From: Arthrobacter sp. AZCC_0090
GTDB lineage: Bacteria > Actinomycetota > Actinomycetes > Actinomycetales > Micrococcaceae
Direction of reading: 5' to 3'
DNA: 64,000 nucleotides
Assembly: GCF_014207375.1 (NCBI RefSeq)
Contig: NZ_JACHEE010000005.1
Coordinates: 124,001 to 188,000, forward strand
The number at the start of each line of letters is the position of its first letter. Position 1 is the first letter of the stretch. Position numbers and translations under genes: made by a program. This document shows positions 1 through 8,655 of the stretch, one piece after another. The notes under the pieces are model-generated. The model saw nothing but the letters and a program-made list of their open reading frames with translations. It did no database searches and was not told where the DNA came from.

Positions 1-12
1 GGGGTTTTCACC

Positions 13-75
13 AACGCTCGCTCATTTCTAGTGAGCGAGCGTCCGCCGGAAATGCCCCAAAGATGAGCGAGCGTT
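13..75. repeat. Palindromic repeat, AACGCTCGCTCA family
   Basis: AACGCTCGCTCA at 13-24 faces TGAGCGAGCGT at 32-42 across a 7-base loop, and a third inverted copy lies at 64-75, just past the stop of the next gene. The same 12-mer makes a larger hairpin at 26651-26723. It could end transcription of the minus-strand gene, but no clear T-run follows, so it is called a repeat. Confidence 0.75.
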
Positions 76-78
76 CAG

Positions 79-1458
79 TCACTCATGGGTGTCGCGTGTC
101 AGTTCGACGCCGGCGTCCGCCGCCCCGCGGAAGGGCGCGTCGATGAGCACCACGTCGCGGCCGGCCCGGTGCAAGAGACTTGCGGCGACGCCAGCCCGGT
201 AGCCCGAGGTGCAGTGCACCCAGGTCTTCGTGTCCGCAAGCTCGTCCAGACGGAGCAAAAGCTCGTGCAGCGGTACGTTCAATGCCCCTTGGACGTGCGA
301 GGCGGCAAATTCCTCGGTACGGCGCACGTCCAGCACGATTTCGCCCAGGGTTCGGTCCTGAATCAATCCCGTCCAGTCGGTACGCGGATAACTCAGCAAA
401 GGGATGCCCGGGGCCAGTATCTTGGGGTCCTCGCCGACCGCCGCGTCCGGGGAGTCGATTCCGATCCTTGCGAGGTCGCGGATGGCTTTCTCGACGTCGT
501 CGTGGGCTCCCAACAACGTCAGCGGCCGATTCCATGGCAAGACCCAACCCAAGTAGCTCGTGAAGCTCGATCCGGTCCCATATTCAAAGGCCACACTGCC
601 GCGCAAATGGCTCGCGGCAAACGCCACGCGGTGACGTAGGTCCACCACCCACTCCCCGGCGTCGAGCCGGCGCTCCAGCTCCGTGGGATCCACTGATTCC
701 GGCACATCGAGCACGGCAGGGCCCGGCCCCAACGCGTTGAGGGGGCTCATGTGCGCGTAGTAGCTCGGGTAGGCCGTGACACTAGCCAAGAGGTGCCTGA
801 CAAAGTGGTCTTCGTCCGGGTCTGTGAGCGCATGGTTGGTGGCGGCTTGCTCGCCGATGGTCGAAGTGGGGATCTTGCTAGCAGGGCCAATGGAGCAGAA
901 AGAGCCGAAGCCGTGAGTGGGATAGAGGAGCGCGTCCGGTTCTGCCTCAGCCACCAGACGTCGAACGGAGGCGTACTGCTCGTGGGCCAGGCCGGCGGTG
1001 TCTTCCGGGCCAATCAAATCCGTCCGGCCCACCGAACCGTAAAGCAGGCTGCCACCCGAGAACACGGCTTGCCGGACGCCTGTTCCTGGGTCGGGGTCCG
1101 AAACCACATAGGCCAGGTGCGTGTGGGTGTGGCCCGGAGTGGGCACTGCCTTGACGCTCAACCTGCCGACCCGGAACTCCCGCCCCGGGAGAATAGGCTC
1201 GCGCTCAAACGCAACGTTGTCCGCGGCGTTCACCAGATAAACGGCGCCATGGTCCCGCGCAAGCGCCAGCCCACCGGTCACGTAGTCGTTGTGGATGTGG
1301 GTTTCAGCGACGTGCGTGATCGCCACACCGGCGTCCTGGGCGGCTGTATCGACGCGGTCTGTATCACGCTGGGGGTCGATCACCAGCGCCACCGTGCCGT
1401 CATGCACGAGGTAGCTGCGGTCCCCCAGTTGGGTCGTTTCGACGACGACAACTTCCAT
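79..1458 (-). CDS. MBL-fold persulfide dioxygenase-like protein fused to two rhodanese domains
   Basis: 459 residues from the ATG at 1458; the frame runs 31 codons further upstream, but that stretch lies in a hairpin repeat. The N-terminal metallo-beta-lactamase domain carries the metal motif HIHND (residues 54-58). Two rhodanese domains follow. The second keeps a catalytic-type Cys in VHCTSG (about residue 416). The first has no Cys at the matching place and looks structural. Known proteins with this order oxidise glutathione-type or other low-molecular-weight persulfides to sulfite and move sulfane sulfur. Its place at the end of a sulfur-assimilation region fits detoxification of sulfide-derived persulfide, though substrate and thiol cofactor are inferred. 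It may be read through from the upstream reductase gene, although a hairpin separates them. Confidence 0.85.
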   Translation of the reverse strand: MEVVVVETTQLGDRSYLVHDGTVALVIDPQRDTDRVDTAAQDAGVAITHVAETHIHNDYVTGGLALARDHGAVYLVNAADNVAFEREPILPGREFRVGRLSVKAVPTPGHTHTHLAYVVSDPDPGTGVRQAVFSGGSLLYGSVGRTDLIGPEDTAGLAHEQYASVRRLVAEAEPDALLYPTHGFGSFCSIGPASKIPTSTIGEQAATNHALTDPDEDHFVRHLLASVTAYPSYYAHMSPLNALGPGPAVLDVPESVDPTELERRLDAGEWVVDLRHRVAFAASHLRGSVAFEYGTGSSFTSYLGWVLPWNRPLTLLGAHDDVEKAIRDLARIGIDSPDAAVGEDPKILAPGIPLLSYPRTDWTGLIQDRTLGEIVLDVRRTEEFAASHVQGALNVPLHELLLRLDELADTKTWVHCTSGYRAGVAASLLHRAGRDVVLIDAPFRGAADAGVELTRDTHE

Positions 1459-1496
1459 GGTTCCCACAGCATAGCCTCGGCACAAAAACTGCGACA

Positions 1497-1562
1497 AAAA
1501 ACCGGCGCTTGTTTGCCGTTCCGGCCCTTGAAGGACGGGAGTGGCAAACAAGCGCCGGTTTT
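1497..1562. terminator. Long hairpin with conserved loop, 3' of the ferredoxin reductase gene
   Basis: A perfect 20-bp inverted repeat (1497-1516 and 1543-1562) encloses a 26-base loop containing CCTTGAAGG. It lies directly after the stop of the minus-strand reductase gene, and the far arm ends in a run of T on that strand, so it probably acts as a terminator. A sister element with the same loop core lies at 8786-8846 after cysN. Confidence 0.7.
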
Positions 1563-1580
1563 GCGTGAGAGGAAAGGGCC

Positions 1581-3047
1581 CTAGACCTGAGCAGCTACGC
1601 CATCGCGCGAAATGTCCACCATGTCCTCGCGCGGCACAACCTTGATGCGTTCGCGCTGGACCTCGACGCCGTGGGACGTGCCGGCGTCGGAAGCGGCCGC
1701 GCCCAAAGCAAGCTCGTGCGCGTCCAGTGCCAGCCAGCCTTCCCAGCTGGTGAACTTCACGCCGCGGGAGTCCAGGAGATCGACGACGGCGTCCGCCTCG
1801 GGAACTGCGGCGAACGGCAGGTTTTCGCGATCTTCCAGGAGGTACGTGACCGTCTCCAGCGCGTCGCCCTTGGTGTGGCCGATCAGGCCGATGGGACCAC
1901 GCTTGATCCAGCCCGTGGCGTACAGGCCTGGAACGTGCTCGCCGGAAGCGTCCAGCACGCGGCCGCCGTCGTTGGTAATGACGCCCTTCTTGTGGTCGAA
2001 CTCGACGTCCGGCAGGGCGGAGCCGAAGTAGCCGATGGCGCGGTATACGGCCTGGACCGGGTAGTCGACGAGCTCGCCGGTACCGCGCGCGTTGCCGGTG
2101 CCGTCCAGCTCGGTGCGCTCGAACTTGATCGCGGCAACCTTGCCCGGGGTTTCTGCGGAATCCACGATCTCCACCGGGCTGTGCAGGAAGTGCAGGTGCA
2201 GGCGGCGGGAGGCCTTGAGATCCGAGAGGTCCTCGGGCTGCTCGGCGATCCAGTTGGTGAGGGTACCCACCATGGTCTTGGTCTGGTTGTTCGTCTGGAT
2301 CTGGCGGTCCGACTCGTCGTCAAACTCGAAGTCCTCGGCGTACAGGATGATGTCCACGTCCTTGGAGTGGGACAGCTCGCGGAGTTCCAGCGGGGTGAAC
2401 TTCACTTGCGCCGGTCCGCGACGGCCGAAGACGTGAACGTCCGTGACCGGGGAGGCCTTGAGTCCGGCGTAAACGTTGTCCGGGATTTCGGTGACAAGGA
2501 GGTCGTCAGCGTGCTTGGACAGGACGCGGGCCACGTCCAGCGCCACGTTGCCGTTGCCGAGCACAGCCACAGAGGTGGCTTCCAGCGGCCATTCGCGGGA
2601 TACGTCCGGGTGTCCGTCGTACCAGGAGACGAAGTCGGCGCCGCCGAAGGAGCCTTCAAGCTCGATGCCCGGGATGTTCAGGTCCGCATCCTTGATGGCG
2701 CCGGTGGCGAAGATGACGGCGTCGTAGTGCGTGCGAAGGTCTTCGATGGAGATGTCCGTGCCGTAGTCCACGTTGCCGAAGAAGCGGATGTCGCCGCGGT
2801 CCAGGACCTTGTGAAGGGCGTTGACGATGCCCTTGATGCGGGGGTGGTCCGGGGCAACGCCGTAGCGGATCAGGCCGTAGGGGGCCGGGTAACGGTCGAA
2901 GAGGTCGATGCTGACCGTCAGCTCGCCGCTCTTGACGGCCTCGCTCTTGGTGAGGATGTCCGCGGCGTAGACGCCGGCCGGGCCTGAGCCGACGACGGCG
3001 ACGCGCAGCGGGCGTGCGGCGGTTCCTACGGTGGTGCTAGATGACAC
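1581..3047 (-). CDS. FAD-dependent ferredoxin/adrenodoxin-type NADP+ reductase (FprA-like)
   Basis: 488 residues from a GTG at 3047 preceded by AAAAGGA. A TTG ten codons upstream is also in frame but falls in a palindromic repeat. The N-terminal FAD-binding motif VVGSGPAG (residues 18-25) and a later GNGNVALDVAR nucleotide-binding motif mark the adrenodoxin-reductase family, which moves electrons between NADPH and ferredoxin. Sulfite reductase in this region is of the ferredoxin-using type, so this enzyme is the natural supplier of reduced ferredoxin. That link is inferred from context. The 66-bp palindrome at 3073-3138 lies between it and cysG, and no sulfur-type operator is visible, so transcription from the cysG promoter is likely. 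Confidence 0.88.
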   Translation of the reverse strand: MSSSTTVGTAARPLRVAVVGSGPAGVYAADILTKSEAVKSGELTVSIDLFDRYPAPYGLIRYGVAPDHPRIKGIVNALHKVLDRGDIRFFGNVDYGTDISIEDLRTHYDAVIFATGAIKDADLNIPGIELEGSFGGADFVSWYDGHPDVSREWPLEATSVAVLGNGNVALDVARVLSKHADDLLVTEIPDNVYAGLKASPVTDVHVFGRRGPAQVKFTPLELRELSHSKDVDIILYAEDFEFDDESDRQIQTNNQTKTMVGTLTNWIAEQPEDLSDLKASRRLHLHFLHSPVEIVDSAETPGKVAAIKFERTELDGTGNARGTGELVDYPVQAVYRAIGYFGSALPDVEFDHKKGVITNDGGRVLDASGEHVPGLYATGWIKRGPIGLIGHTKGDALETVTYLLEDRENLPFAAVPEADAVVDLLDSRGVKFTSWEGWLALDAHELALGAAASDAGTSHGVEVQRERIKVVPREDMVDISRDGVAAQV

Positions 3048-3072
3048 GGCTGTGTTCCTTTTCAGTGTGCTT

Positions 3073-3138
3073 CCCAACTGGCTCGCAGTTGTTGTCGTTT
3101 TGAGGGCTCAAAACGACACCTAATGCGAGCTAGTTGGG
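3073..3138. repeat. 66-bp palindromic element A, intergenic copy
   Basis: CCCAACT...TTGTTGTCGTTTTGAG is mirrored by CTCAAAACGACA...AGTTGGG to give a 66-bp near-perfect palindrome. It lies between cysG and the reductase gene. A copy of exactly the same length interrupts menF in frame at 20968-21033, and partial copies occur at 7302-7411 and 16891-16941. Confidence 0.85.
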
Positions 3139-3145
3139 TGAGGGG

Positions 3146-4402
3146 CTAGGGGGTAACGACGCGGGGCTTGTTGGGGGTCAGGGTGCTGTAGTCAGCGGTC
3201 TTGAAATGCTCGGGGGCGAAGGGGCTCACGCGCACCACATCGCCGATCACAATCACCGCGGGATTTGCGACGCCGGTGGCCTCGGCTTGCTCGGCAATGG
3301 TTGCCAGGGTGCCGATCGTGACGCGCTGTTCGGGCATGTAGCCGTTCTCTACGATACCCACCGGCGTGTCCAAGGGCATTCCGGAGTCAGCGAGGGCAGC
3401 CGCGGATTCGCGAAGTTTGGCCACACCCATGAGCAGGATCACGGTGTGGTCGGGACGGGCCGGAACCTCGGACAGTTCCTCGTGGCCGGTCACCACGCTG
3501 AAGCCCTTCGCGAGTCCACGGTGTGTCACGGGAATGCCTGCTGCCGCGGGCACGGAGATCGCCGAAGTCACACCGGGAACCACTTCAACCTCGACGCCGT
3601 TCTGCCGGCAGAATTCCGCTTCCTCGCCACCCCGGCCCAGGACATAGGGGTCGCCACCCTTGAGCCGGACCACGCGGTGGCCGGCAAGTGCTTCCTCCAC
3701 CAGGATGCGGTTGATCTCCAGTTGCGGAACGGGGTGGTGCCCGGGGGTCTTTCCGACCTCGATCACGCGGACGTCCGGAGCGAGTTCCTGCAGCAAGTCG
3801 CGCGGTCCAAGACGGTCGGCGACCACGACGTCGGCCTGGCCCAGGAGGCGACGGCCGCGGACTGTGATGAGTCCGGAGTCTCCAGGACCGCCGCCAACAA
3901 GGGCGACGCTTCCGGTGGAAGCACGACGACGGCGGAGCGGTAAGTCTCCCGTCTCAAGTGCGGTAGCAACGGCGTCGCGCAAGGCCATGGCACGGCGGGG
4001 ATCTCCCCCGGCGTTGATCGCGATCTTCACGTCGTCCACAACGGCGACGGCTGGCGTCCAAGCTGCCGAGGATTCGTGGTCCGAGGCGTTGACGCACCAA
4101 ATGCGCTGCGCCTCGGCGTCGGCGGCTACCTGGGCGTCAACAGCGGCAACGCCAGTGGCCGTCTGAACGAACCAGACGCCGTCGACGTCGGAAGAAAGGT
4201 AAGCGCGCGGCTCCCAGGTGAGCAGGCCCGAGCCGGCGAGTTCGCGGAGCGCGTCAGAGGCAACGGGAGCCACCACGGTCACCCGGGCACCGGCGTCGAG
4301 CAGTCCCTTGGCGCGTCGCGCAGCCACGGGTCCGCCGCCCACCACCAGCACCGGGCGGCCAAGCAGCCGCAGGGCTGTGGGGTAGATGTCCTGTATTGCC
4401 AT
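3146..4402 (-). CDS. cysG: Siroheme synthase CysG-like: precorrin-2 dehydrogenase and uroporphyrinogen-III C-methyltransferase
   Basis: 418 residues from the ATG at 4402. The N-terminal part begins with a Rossmann motif VLVVGGGPVAARRA, as in precorrin-2 dehydrogenase/ferrochelatase domains. The C-terminal half begins at VALVGGGPGDSGLIT and keeps the SAM-binding and substrate motifs of uroporphyrinogen-III methyltransferase (LGRGGEEAEF, PGVTSA). Together these convert uroporphyrinogen III towards siroheme, the cofactor of the sulfite reductase at 11971-13716. The chosen ATG lies 6 bases after a TACAGT -10 box, so the mRNA is probably leaderless, which supports this start over the upstream in-frame codons. 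It has its own sulfur-type promoter although it lies behind the importer operon. Confidence 0.93.
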   Translation of the reverse strand: MAIQDIYPTALRLLGRPVLVVGGGPVAARRAKGLLDAGARVTVVAPVASDALRELAGSGLLTWEPRAYLSSDVDGVWFVQTATGVAAVDAQVAADAEAQRIWCVNASDHESSAAWTPAVAVVDDVKIAINAGGDPRRAMALRDAVATALETGDLPLRRRRASTGSVALVGGGPGDSGLITVRGRRLLGQADVVVADRLGPRDLLQELAPDVRVIEVGKTPGHHPVPQLEINRILVEEALAGHRVVRLKGGDPYVLGRGGEEAEFCRQNGVEVEVVPGVTSAISVPAAAGIPVTHRGLAKGFSVVTGHEELSEVPARPDHTVILLMGVAKLRESAAALADSGMPLDTPVGIVENGYMPEQRVTIGTLATIAEQAEATGVANPAVIVIGDVVRVSPFAPEHFKTADYSTLTPNKPRVVTP

Positions 4403-4408
4403 GAAAAA

Positions 4409-4480
4409 ACTGTAGGGCCGGGCCGTAACATGCTTCAAAGGTCCGGAAACACCAGTTCACGCTAGGTAACCCTGCGTCAC
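4409..4480 (-). promoter_or_regulatory. Leaderless promoter with 38-bp sulfur operator, cysG
   Basis: Read on the minus strand, an operator GTGACG-N14-GTGA-N6-GTTTCCGG (4480 down to 4443) precedes TTGAAG (4438-4433), an 18-bp spacer and TACAGT (4414-4409). The cysG ATG follows after 6 bases. The same arrangement stands before the importer leader ORF and sulfite reductase. The three operator elements start 20 and 10 bp apart, about one helical face, next to the -35. That geometry suggests an activator; its identity is unknown. Confidence 0.8.
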
Positions 4481-4481
4481 A

Positions 4482-5522
4482 TTACGCTCGCGCTGCGGGC
4501 GCTTCCCAGCCGATCGCCGGGGCCACGTATTTGGCGATGTTTCCCAGCAGCTTGACGTTGTAGTCCACCCCGAGTTGGTTGGGCACGGTGACCAGCACGG
4601 TGTCGGCGGCCTGGACCGCGGCGTCCTTCGCGAGTTCCTCCGCCAAGGTATCGGGCGCACCGACGTAGCTCTTCCCGAAACGCGACAGGGCGCCGTCGAG
4701 CATGCCCACTTGGTCGCGGTTTTCCACCTGCGCGCGGAGCCCGAAATAGTGTTCGTCCTCGGCGTCCACCACGGGAATGATGCTGCGGCTGACCGAAACG
4801 CGCGGTTCGAAACCGTGCCCGGCGGCGGCCCAGGCTTCCCGGAACATGGCGATCTGCTCCGCCTGGAGCTGGTCGAAGGGGACCCCGGTATCCTCGGTGA
4901 GCAGGGTGGAGCTCATGAGGTTCATGCCTTGTTCCGCGGCCCAGACGGCGGTCTTGCGCGTGCCAGCACCCCACCAGATGCGCCGCGGCAGCCCCGGCGA
5001 TGTCGGTTGGATCGGCAGGAGGCCGCGTCCGCCGCCCATGAAGGAGGGATCGGCTTCGGCCACGCCGTGTCCTGCGATGGCGTGGCGGAACACGGCGGTG
5101 TGGCGGCGGGCCATGGCCGCGTCGTCCTCACCCTCGGCAGGCTCATAGCCGAAGTACCGCGCGCCGTGCACCGCCGGCTCGGGTGAACCACGGCTGATGC
5201 CCAACTGCAGCCTGCCTTGGCTGATGAGGTCCGTGGCCGCTGCTTCCTCGGCCATGTACAGAGGGTTCTCATAGCGCATGTCAATCACGCCGGTTCCCAT
5301 CTCGATCCGGCTGGTCCGGGCCGCGATGGCGGCCAACAAGGGGAACGGCGAGGCCTGCTGGCGTGCAAAGTGGTGCACGCGGAAGAAGGCTCCGTTGATA
5401 CCGAGCTCCTCCGCCGCGACGGCCAAGTCGATCCCCTGGAGCAAGGCGTCGCCTGCCGAAGGAGTGCGCGAGCCTTGGACGGGCCCCCAATGGCCGAAGG
5501 AGAGAAAACCGATTCGTTTCAT
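4482..5522 (-). CDS. LLM-class flavin-dependent oxidoreductase (luciferase-like monooxygenase)
   Basis: 346 residues from the ATG at 5522 (MKRIGFLSFGHW). The protein has the luciferase-like TIM-barrel pattern, with FFRVHHFARQQASPFPLLAAIAARTSRIEMGTG-type sequence near residues 50-85 and a later WWGAGTRKTA segment. Such enzymes use reduced FMN (FMNH2) or F420 to oxidise small molecules. It is the last gene of the importer operon, 35 bp after the permease. An organosulfur monooxygenase role is therefore attractive, but it does not closely resemble SsuD by eye, so the substrate is open. Its stop codon abuts the cysG operator. Confidence 0.82.
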   Translation of the reverse strand: MKRIGFLSFGHWGPVQGSRTPSAGDALLQGIDLAVAAEELGINGAFFRVHHFARQQASPFPLLAAIAARTSRIEMGTGVIDMRYENPLYMAEEAAATDLISQGRLQLGISRGSPEPAVHGARYFGYEPAEGEDDAAMARRHTAVFRHAIAGHGVAEADPSFMGGGRGLLPIQPTSPGLPRRIWWGAGTRKTAVWAAEQGMNLMSSTLLTEDTGVPFDQLQAEQIAMFREAWAAAGHGFEPRVSVSRSIIPVVDAEDEHYFGLRAQVENRDQVGMLDGALSRFGKSYVGAPDTLAEELAKDAAVQAADTVLVTVPNQLGVDYNVKLLGNIAKYVAPAIGWEAPAARA

Positions 5523-5557
5523 GCCCGCATCAACCACGGGGCGGTCCGGGGAATTCC

Positions 5558-6532
5558 TTAGCGCGTGCTCCCCGCCAGCAGGCCACGGCGAAGCAGGAGG
5601 CGGCGCTCAATCGGCGCGAACACCAGCAGTTCGATCAGGATGCCCACGAACAGGATAGCCAGGATCGCGGACATGACCGTGGCCATGTCGGACAGGGTGC
5701 GGCCCTGGTCCAGGAGCGAACCGAGCCCGAAGCCAATGGTTCCGCCCACCGCGATGATTTCGGCGGCCATGAGCGAACGCCACGAGAAAGCCCAGCCCTG
5801 CTTGAGCCCGCCGAGGTAGCCGGGAAGAGCCGCCGGCAGGACAATCTGCAAGGCCATCTGGATCCGGGATGCTCCGAGGACTTTGCCCACGCTGCGGTAT
5901 TGCGGCGGAATCTGGTCGACGCCGGAAATCAGACCGTTGATGATGGAGGGGATGGCGCCCATCAGGACGACGAAATACACAGTCCCGTCCGAGAGTCCGA
6001 ACCAGATAATGGCGGCGGGAACCCAAGCCACGGACGGCAGTACCTGGAGTCCGGAGATGAGTGGGCCAAAGGCGCGGCGCAGCGGTTGCACCTGTGCGAG
6101 GAGCAGGCCCAGCGGAGTGGCCACGGCAACGCTAATGAGGAACCCGATGACGCCGCGCTGAAGCGAGGTCCAGACGGCTTCCTGGGCTTTGCCTTCGGCC
6201 CAAAGAGCACCGAACTGGCCCAAGACATCAAGCGGGCCGGGAACCTGGTCTCGGCGTTTGAAACCGAGGGAGACGTAAAACTGCCACGCCAGGATGAGCA
6301 CCAGGAGCGCCGCGATCGGGAGGATGATCCGGGTCCAGTCGATGCGCGCCTTGCGGTGTGCGTCCGACTGCAGCTTGTCCAAGCCGGCCTCGAGGTCCCG
6401 GAGTTCGTCCGGGTTTCCCTTCAGGGACGGCGAGGTGATGTGGCGGGACTGCGGGGCTGCTTCTGTTGCGGCCTCAGCGGCGTTCTCCGCAGTCTCTCCC
6501 GCGACGAGTCGCGTTTCTTGTTCAATTGGCAT
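5558..6532 (-). CDS. ABC transporter permease, SsuC/TauC-like
   Basis: 324 residues with a long charged cytoplasmic N-terminus of about 75 residues, then six likely membrane segments and the BPD_transp_1 coupling motif (around GKVLGASRIQMALQIVLPAALPG). The family imports sulfonates, taurine or nitrate/bicarbonate. The sulfur-assimilation genes on both sides favour sulfonates. Its ATG at 6532 lies inside the end of the ATPase gene (11-bp overlap), so the two are translationally coupled. Confidence 0.87.
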   Translation of the reverse strand: MPIEQETRLVAGETAENAAEAATEAAPQSRHITSPSLKGNPDELRDLEAGLDKLQSDAHRKARIDWTRIILPIAALLVLILAWQFYVSLGFKRRDQVPGPLDVLGQFGALWAEGKAQEAVWTSLQRGVIGFLISVAVATPLGLLLAQVQPLRRAFGPLISGLQVLPSVAWVPAAIIWFGLSDGTVYFVVLMGAIPSIINGLISGVDQIPPQYRSVGKVLGASRIQMALQIVLPAALPGYLGGLKQGWAFSWRSLMAAEIIAVGGTIGFGLGSLLDQGRTLSDMATVMSAILAILFVGILIELLVFAPIERRLLLRRGLLAGSTR

Positions 6533-7259
6533 GGCGGCGGATCTCCTCGCGCAGGCGGCGGGTAATGGTTCCGGTCAGTTCCCCGGCACGGCCGGCGTCG
6601 GTCCGATGTTCCTCGGTGACGTTCCATTCGGCCACAACCCGTCCCGGACGGGAGGACAGCAGGAGTACCCGCTGCCCGAGCCGGACGGCTTCGCGCACGT
6701 TGTGGGTCACGAACACGATGGTGCGGCCCGTCTCCTTCCAGATCCGCTCCAGCTCGTCGTGGAGAAGGTCGCGGGTGATGGCATCGAGCGCGGCAAACGG
6801 TTCGTCCATGAGCAGCAGTTGCCGGTCCTGGGCCAAAGCGCGGGCCAGTGCGACGCGCTGCCGCATGCCGCCGGAGAGCTCGTGCGGGCGTTTGTCCCCC
6901 GCACCACCCAAGTGGACGAGGTCCAACAGTTCGCCTGCACGGGCAGCACGCGACGCTTTGCTGGTGCGGCCGGACTTGTCGGCGAGTTTCAGCGCGAGTT
7001 CGATGTTGCCCCGGGCCGTGAGCCACGGAAACAAGGCAGAGTCCTGGAACATGAAGGCGGCGCCGTCGCTGGGCACCTCCAGAGCGCCCGACGTCGGCTG
7101 GTCCAGTCCCGCAAGGATGTTCAGCAGGGTGGATTTACCGCAGCCGGACGCGCCGAGCAGGGCGACGAACTCGCCTTGCTCGATGGTGGCGTTGACGTCG
7201 TCCAGCACCGGGGCGCCGTCGCCGAAGCGTTTACCCAGGTGTTCCAGTACGACTGGCAT
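6522..7259 (-). CDS. ABC transporter ATP-binding protein, SsuB/TauB-like
   Basis: 245 residues from the ATG at 7259 (MPVVLEHLGKRFG). Walker A GASGCGKST, signature LSGGMRQRVALARA, Walker B LLLMDEPFAALD and the switch His in VFVTHNVREA are all present, so the ATPase should be active. It belongs with the permease downstream and the binding protein upstream. The gap to the binding-protein gene holds the composite palindromic repeat at 7302-7411, an unusual insertion inside a transporter operon. Confidence 0.9.
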   Translation of the reverse strand: MPVVLEHLGKRFGDGAPVLDDVNATIEQGEFVALLGASGCGKSTLLNILAGLDQPTSGALEVPSDGAAFMFQDSALFPWLTARGNIELALKLADKSGRTSKASRAARAGELLDLVHLGGAGDKRPHELSGGMRQRVALARALAQDRQLLLMDEPFAALDAITRDLLHDELERIWKETGRTIVFVTHNVREAVRLGQRVLLLSSRPGRVVAEWNVTEEHRTDAGRAGELTGTITRRLREEIRRHAN

Positions 7260-7301
7260 GGTCCCGTCCTTCGTTTGTTGCTTCGTTGTTGAATGTGCAC
7301 C

Positions 7302-7411
7302 CAACTGATCCCCGCCGCCACCCTCGCCTCGCAAGCTCGGCGAGGGAACCCTGGCGGCGTGGGCCCAGGCAGTTGTTGTCGCTATGAGCGATCAAAACGA
7401 CAACAACTGCC
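7302..7411. repeat. Composite repeat: element A interrupted by element B
   Basis: CCCAACT at 7300-7306 is followed by a GC-rich element B (CCGCCGCCA...TGGCGGCGTGGGCCC), then the element A core hairpin: GGCAGTTGTTGTCG at 7368-7381 facing CGACAACAACTGCC at 7398-7411. The same A plus B pairing recurs at 16891-17061. It fills the gap between the binding-protein and ATPase genes. Confidence 0.75.
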
Positions 7412-7418
7412 AGTCAAT

Positions 7419-8582
7419 TCAGTCTTGGCCCAGTCCTGAGGCCGACGTCTTCTGTCCGGTGACGCTGTTGAGCGCGCGGAGGTCGAAGATCCCGTTGATG
7501 TCGGCCGGTTTGGTGATGCCGGCGTCAACCCCGTCCTGGAGAAGTTTCTTGTAGGTTCCGGCCAGCGGATCCACGGTGAAGGTGATGTTCTTCAGCGAGC
7601 GGTCGATGACGTCGGCCGGGAGCGTGCTGCCTGCGGTCGCCTTCAGTGCGGCGTTGATTGCGGTTGCCTTATCCCCGGCCGAGGCGGTGTTGAGCCACTT
7701 GACGGAGGCCTCGTGGCCCTGGAGCAGGGCTGTCACCGTCTCGGGGTGCTCGGCGGCGAACTTCTTGCTGACGATCAGGATGGTGGTGGGGAACTGGCCC
7801 TTCTCCCACAGGTCCTTCTCGTCCACCAAGACCTTGCCGCCAGCCTGGAGCACCAACCGTGAGGCCCACGGCTCGGGCAGCCACGCTCCGTCGAGCTTTC
7901 CGTCTTGAAAGAGCTTGAGGGTCTGGGCGTTTTCCGTCGGGTTGATGGCGACGTCGCCTCCGCCGTTCGGGTTGGTCTTCAGGCCCTGCTTGGCAAGCCA
8001 GGCGCGCAGCGCCACGTCCTGGGTGCCGCCGAGCTGCGGTGTGGCGAGGGTCTTGCCCTTGAGGTCCGCGGCGCTGTTGATACCGGGTTTGACCACCAGC
8101 TGGGCTCCGCCCGAGGCGGCACCGGCGATGATGCTGATGGATGCCCCCTTGCTCTGGACGAAGGAGTTGATGGCGGGGTTGGGGCCAATGTACGTGGCGT
8201 CGATCGCGCCGGCATTGAGGGCCTCGATGGCGGCCGGTCCGGCGTTGAACACCTGGGTGGTGAGCTTCGTACTGCCCAGCTTGTTGGCAATGATGCCCTT
8301 GCTGATGCCCACCAAGGCCGGGGCGTGGGTGACATTGCCGAAGTAGCCGAGCTTGAGCTCAGTGGCAGGCGACGTCGAGGCCGCGGCCACCGCAGGCTGG
8401 GTTTCGTTGTTCTTCGCGACCACCGATGCGACGGCGGCGCCGGCACCGATCAGCAGGACGACGCCGGCGGCGATGCCGATCTCAAGCGTGCGGCGGCGCT
8501 TGGGCTTGGTGCTCTCGCCGGCGACGATGCGGGTGGTTCCCGGGTTCGAGGCGGGCGGCGTGGGTTCTGGGGTCTTTGACAT
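7419..8582 (-). CDS. ABC transporter substrate-binding protein, SsuA-like, membrane-anchored
   Basis: 387 residues from the ATG at 8582, preceded by CAAGGA. A Lys/Arg cluster at about residues 27-31 leads into a single hydrophobic segment (about 35-57) without a lipobox Cys, so the protein is probably held by an uncleaved or signal-peptidase-I anchor rather than a lipid. The mature part has the NMT1/SsuA fold pattern (LKLGYFGNVTHAPALVG; GGTQDVALRAWL; WLPEPWASRL). These bind sulfonates, nitrate or thiamine precursors. Operon context supports organosulfur. It is the second ORF of its mRNA, behind an 18-codon leader ORF. Confidence 0.87.
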   Translation of the reverse strand: MSKTPEPTPPASNPGTTRIVAGESTKPKRRRTLEIGIAAGVVLLIGAGAAVASVVAKNNETQPAVAAASTSPATELKLGYFGNVTHAPALVGISKGIIANKLGSTKLTTQVFNAGPAAIEALNAGAIDATYIGPNPAINSFVQSKGASISIIAGAASGGAQLVVKPGINSAADLKGKTLATPQLGGTQDVALRAWLAKQGLKTNPNGGGDVAINPTENAQTLKLFQDGKLDGAWLPEPWASRLVLQAGGKVLVDEKDLWEKGQFPTTILIVSKKFAAEHPETVTALLQGHEASVKWLNTASAGDKATAINAALKATAGSTLPADVIDRSLKNITFTVDPLAGTYKKLLQDGVDAGITKPADINGIFDLRALNSVTGQKTSASGLGQD

Positions 8583-8612
8583 GGGGAATCCTTGGGATGC
8601 GTTGCGGAAGGG

Positions 8613-8655
8613 GCAGGGCGGGTTGTCAGGCCCTGCGACATCGCCCATAGTGGGC
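8613..8655 (-). promoter_or_regulatory. Possible attenuator hairpins overlapping the leader ORF
   Basis: On the minus-strand RNA, hairpin I is GCCCA-CUA-UGGGC (8655-8643). Hairpin II is GCAGGGC (8636-8630) with GCCCUGC (8619-8613). The GGGCG of hairpin I can alternatively pair with CGCCC, which overlaps the right arm of hairpin II. The only Cys codon of the leader ORF (8640-8638) lies between them. No U-run follows hairpin II, so any control would be Rho-dependent or translational. Inference. Confidence 0.4.

Noticed and set aside
1671..2987. Long plus-strand open frame (438 codons) opposite the ferredoxin reductase gene
   Set aside because: Antisense shadow of a high-GC gene; the minus-strand protein has clear FAD motifs and the plus-strand translation has none.
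8613..8636. Intrinsic terminator in the importer leader
   Set aside because: Hairpin II is only 7 bp and is followed by CCCC, not a U-run; kept only as a possible attenuator stem.
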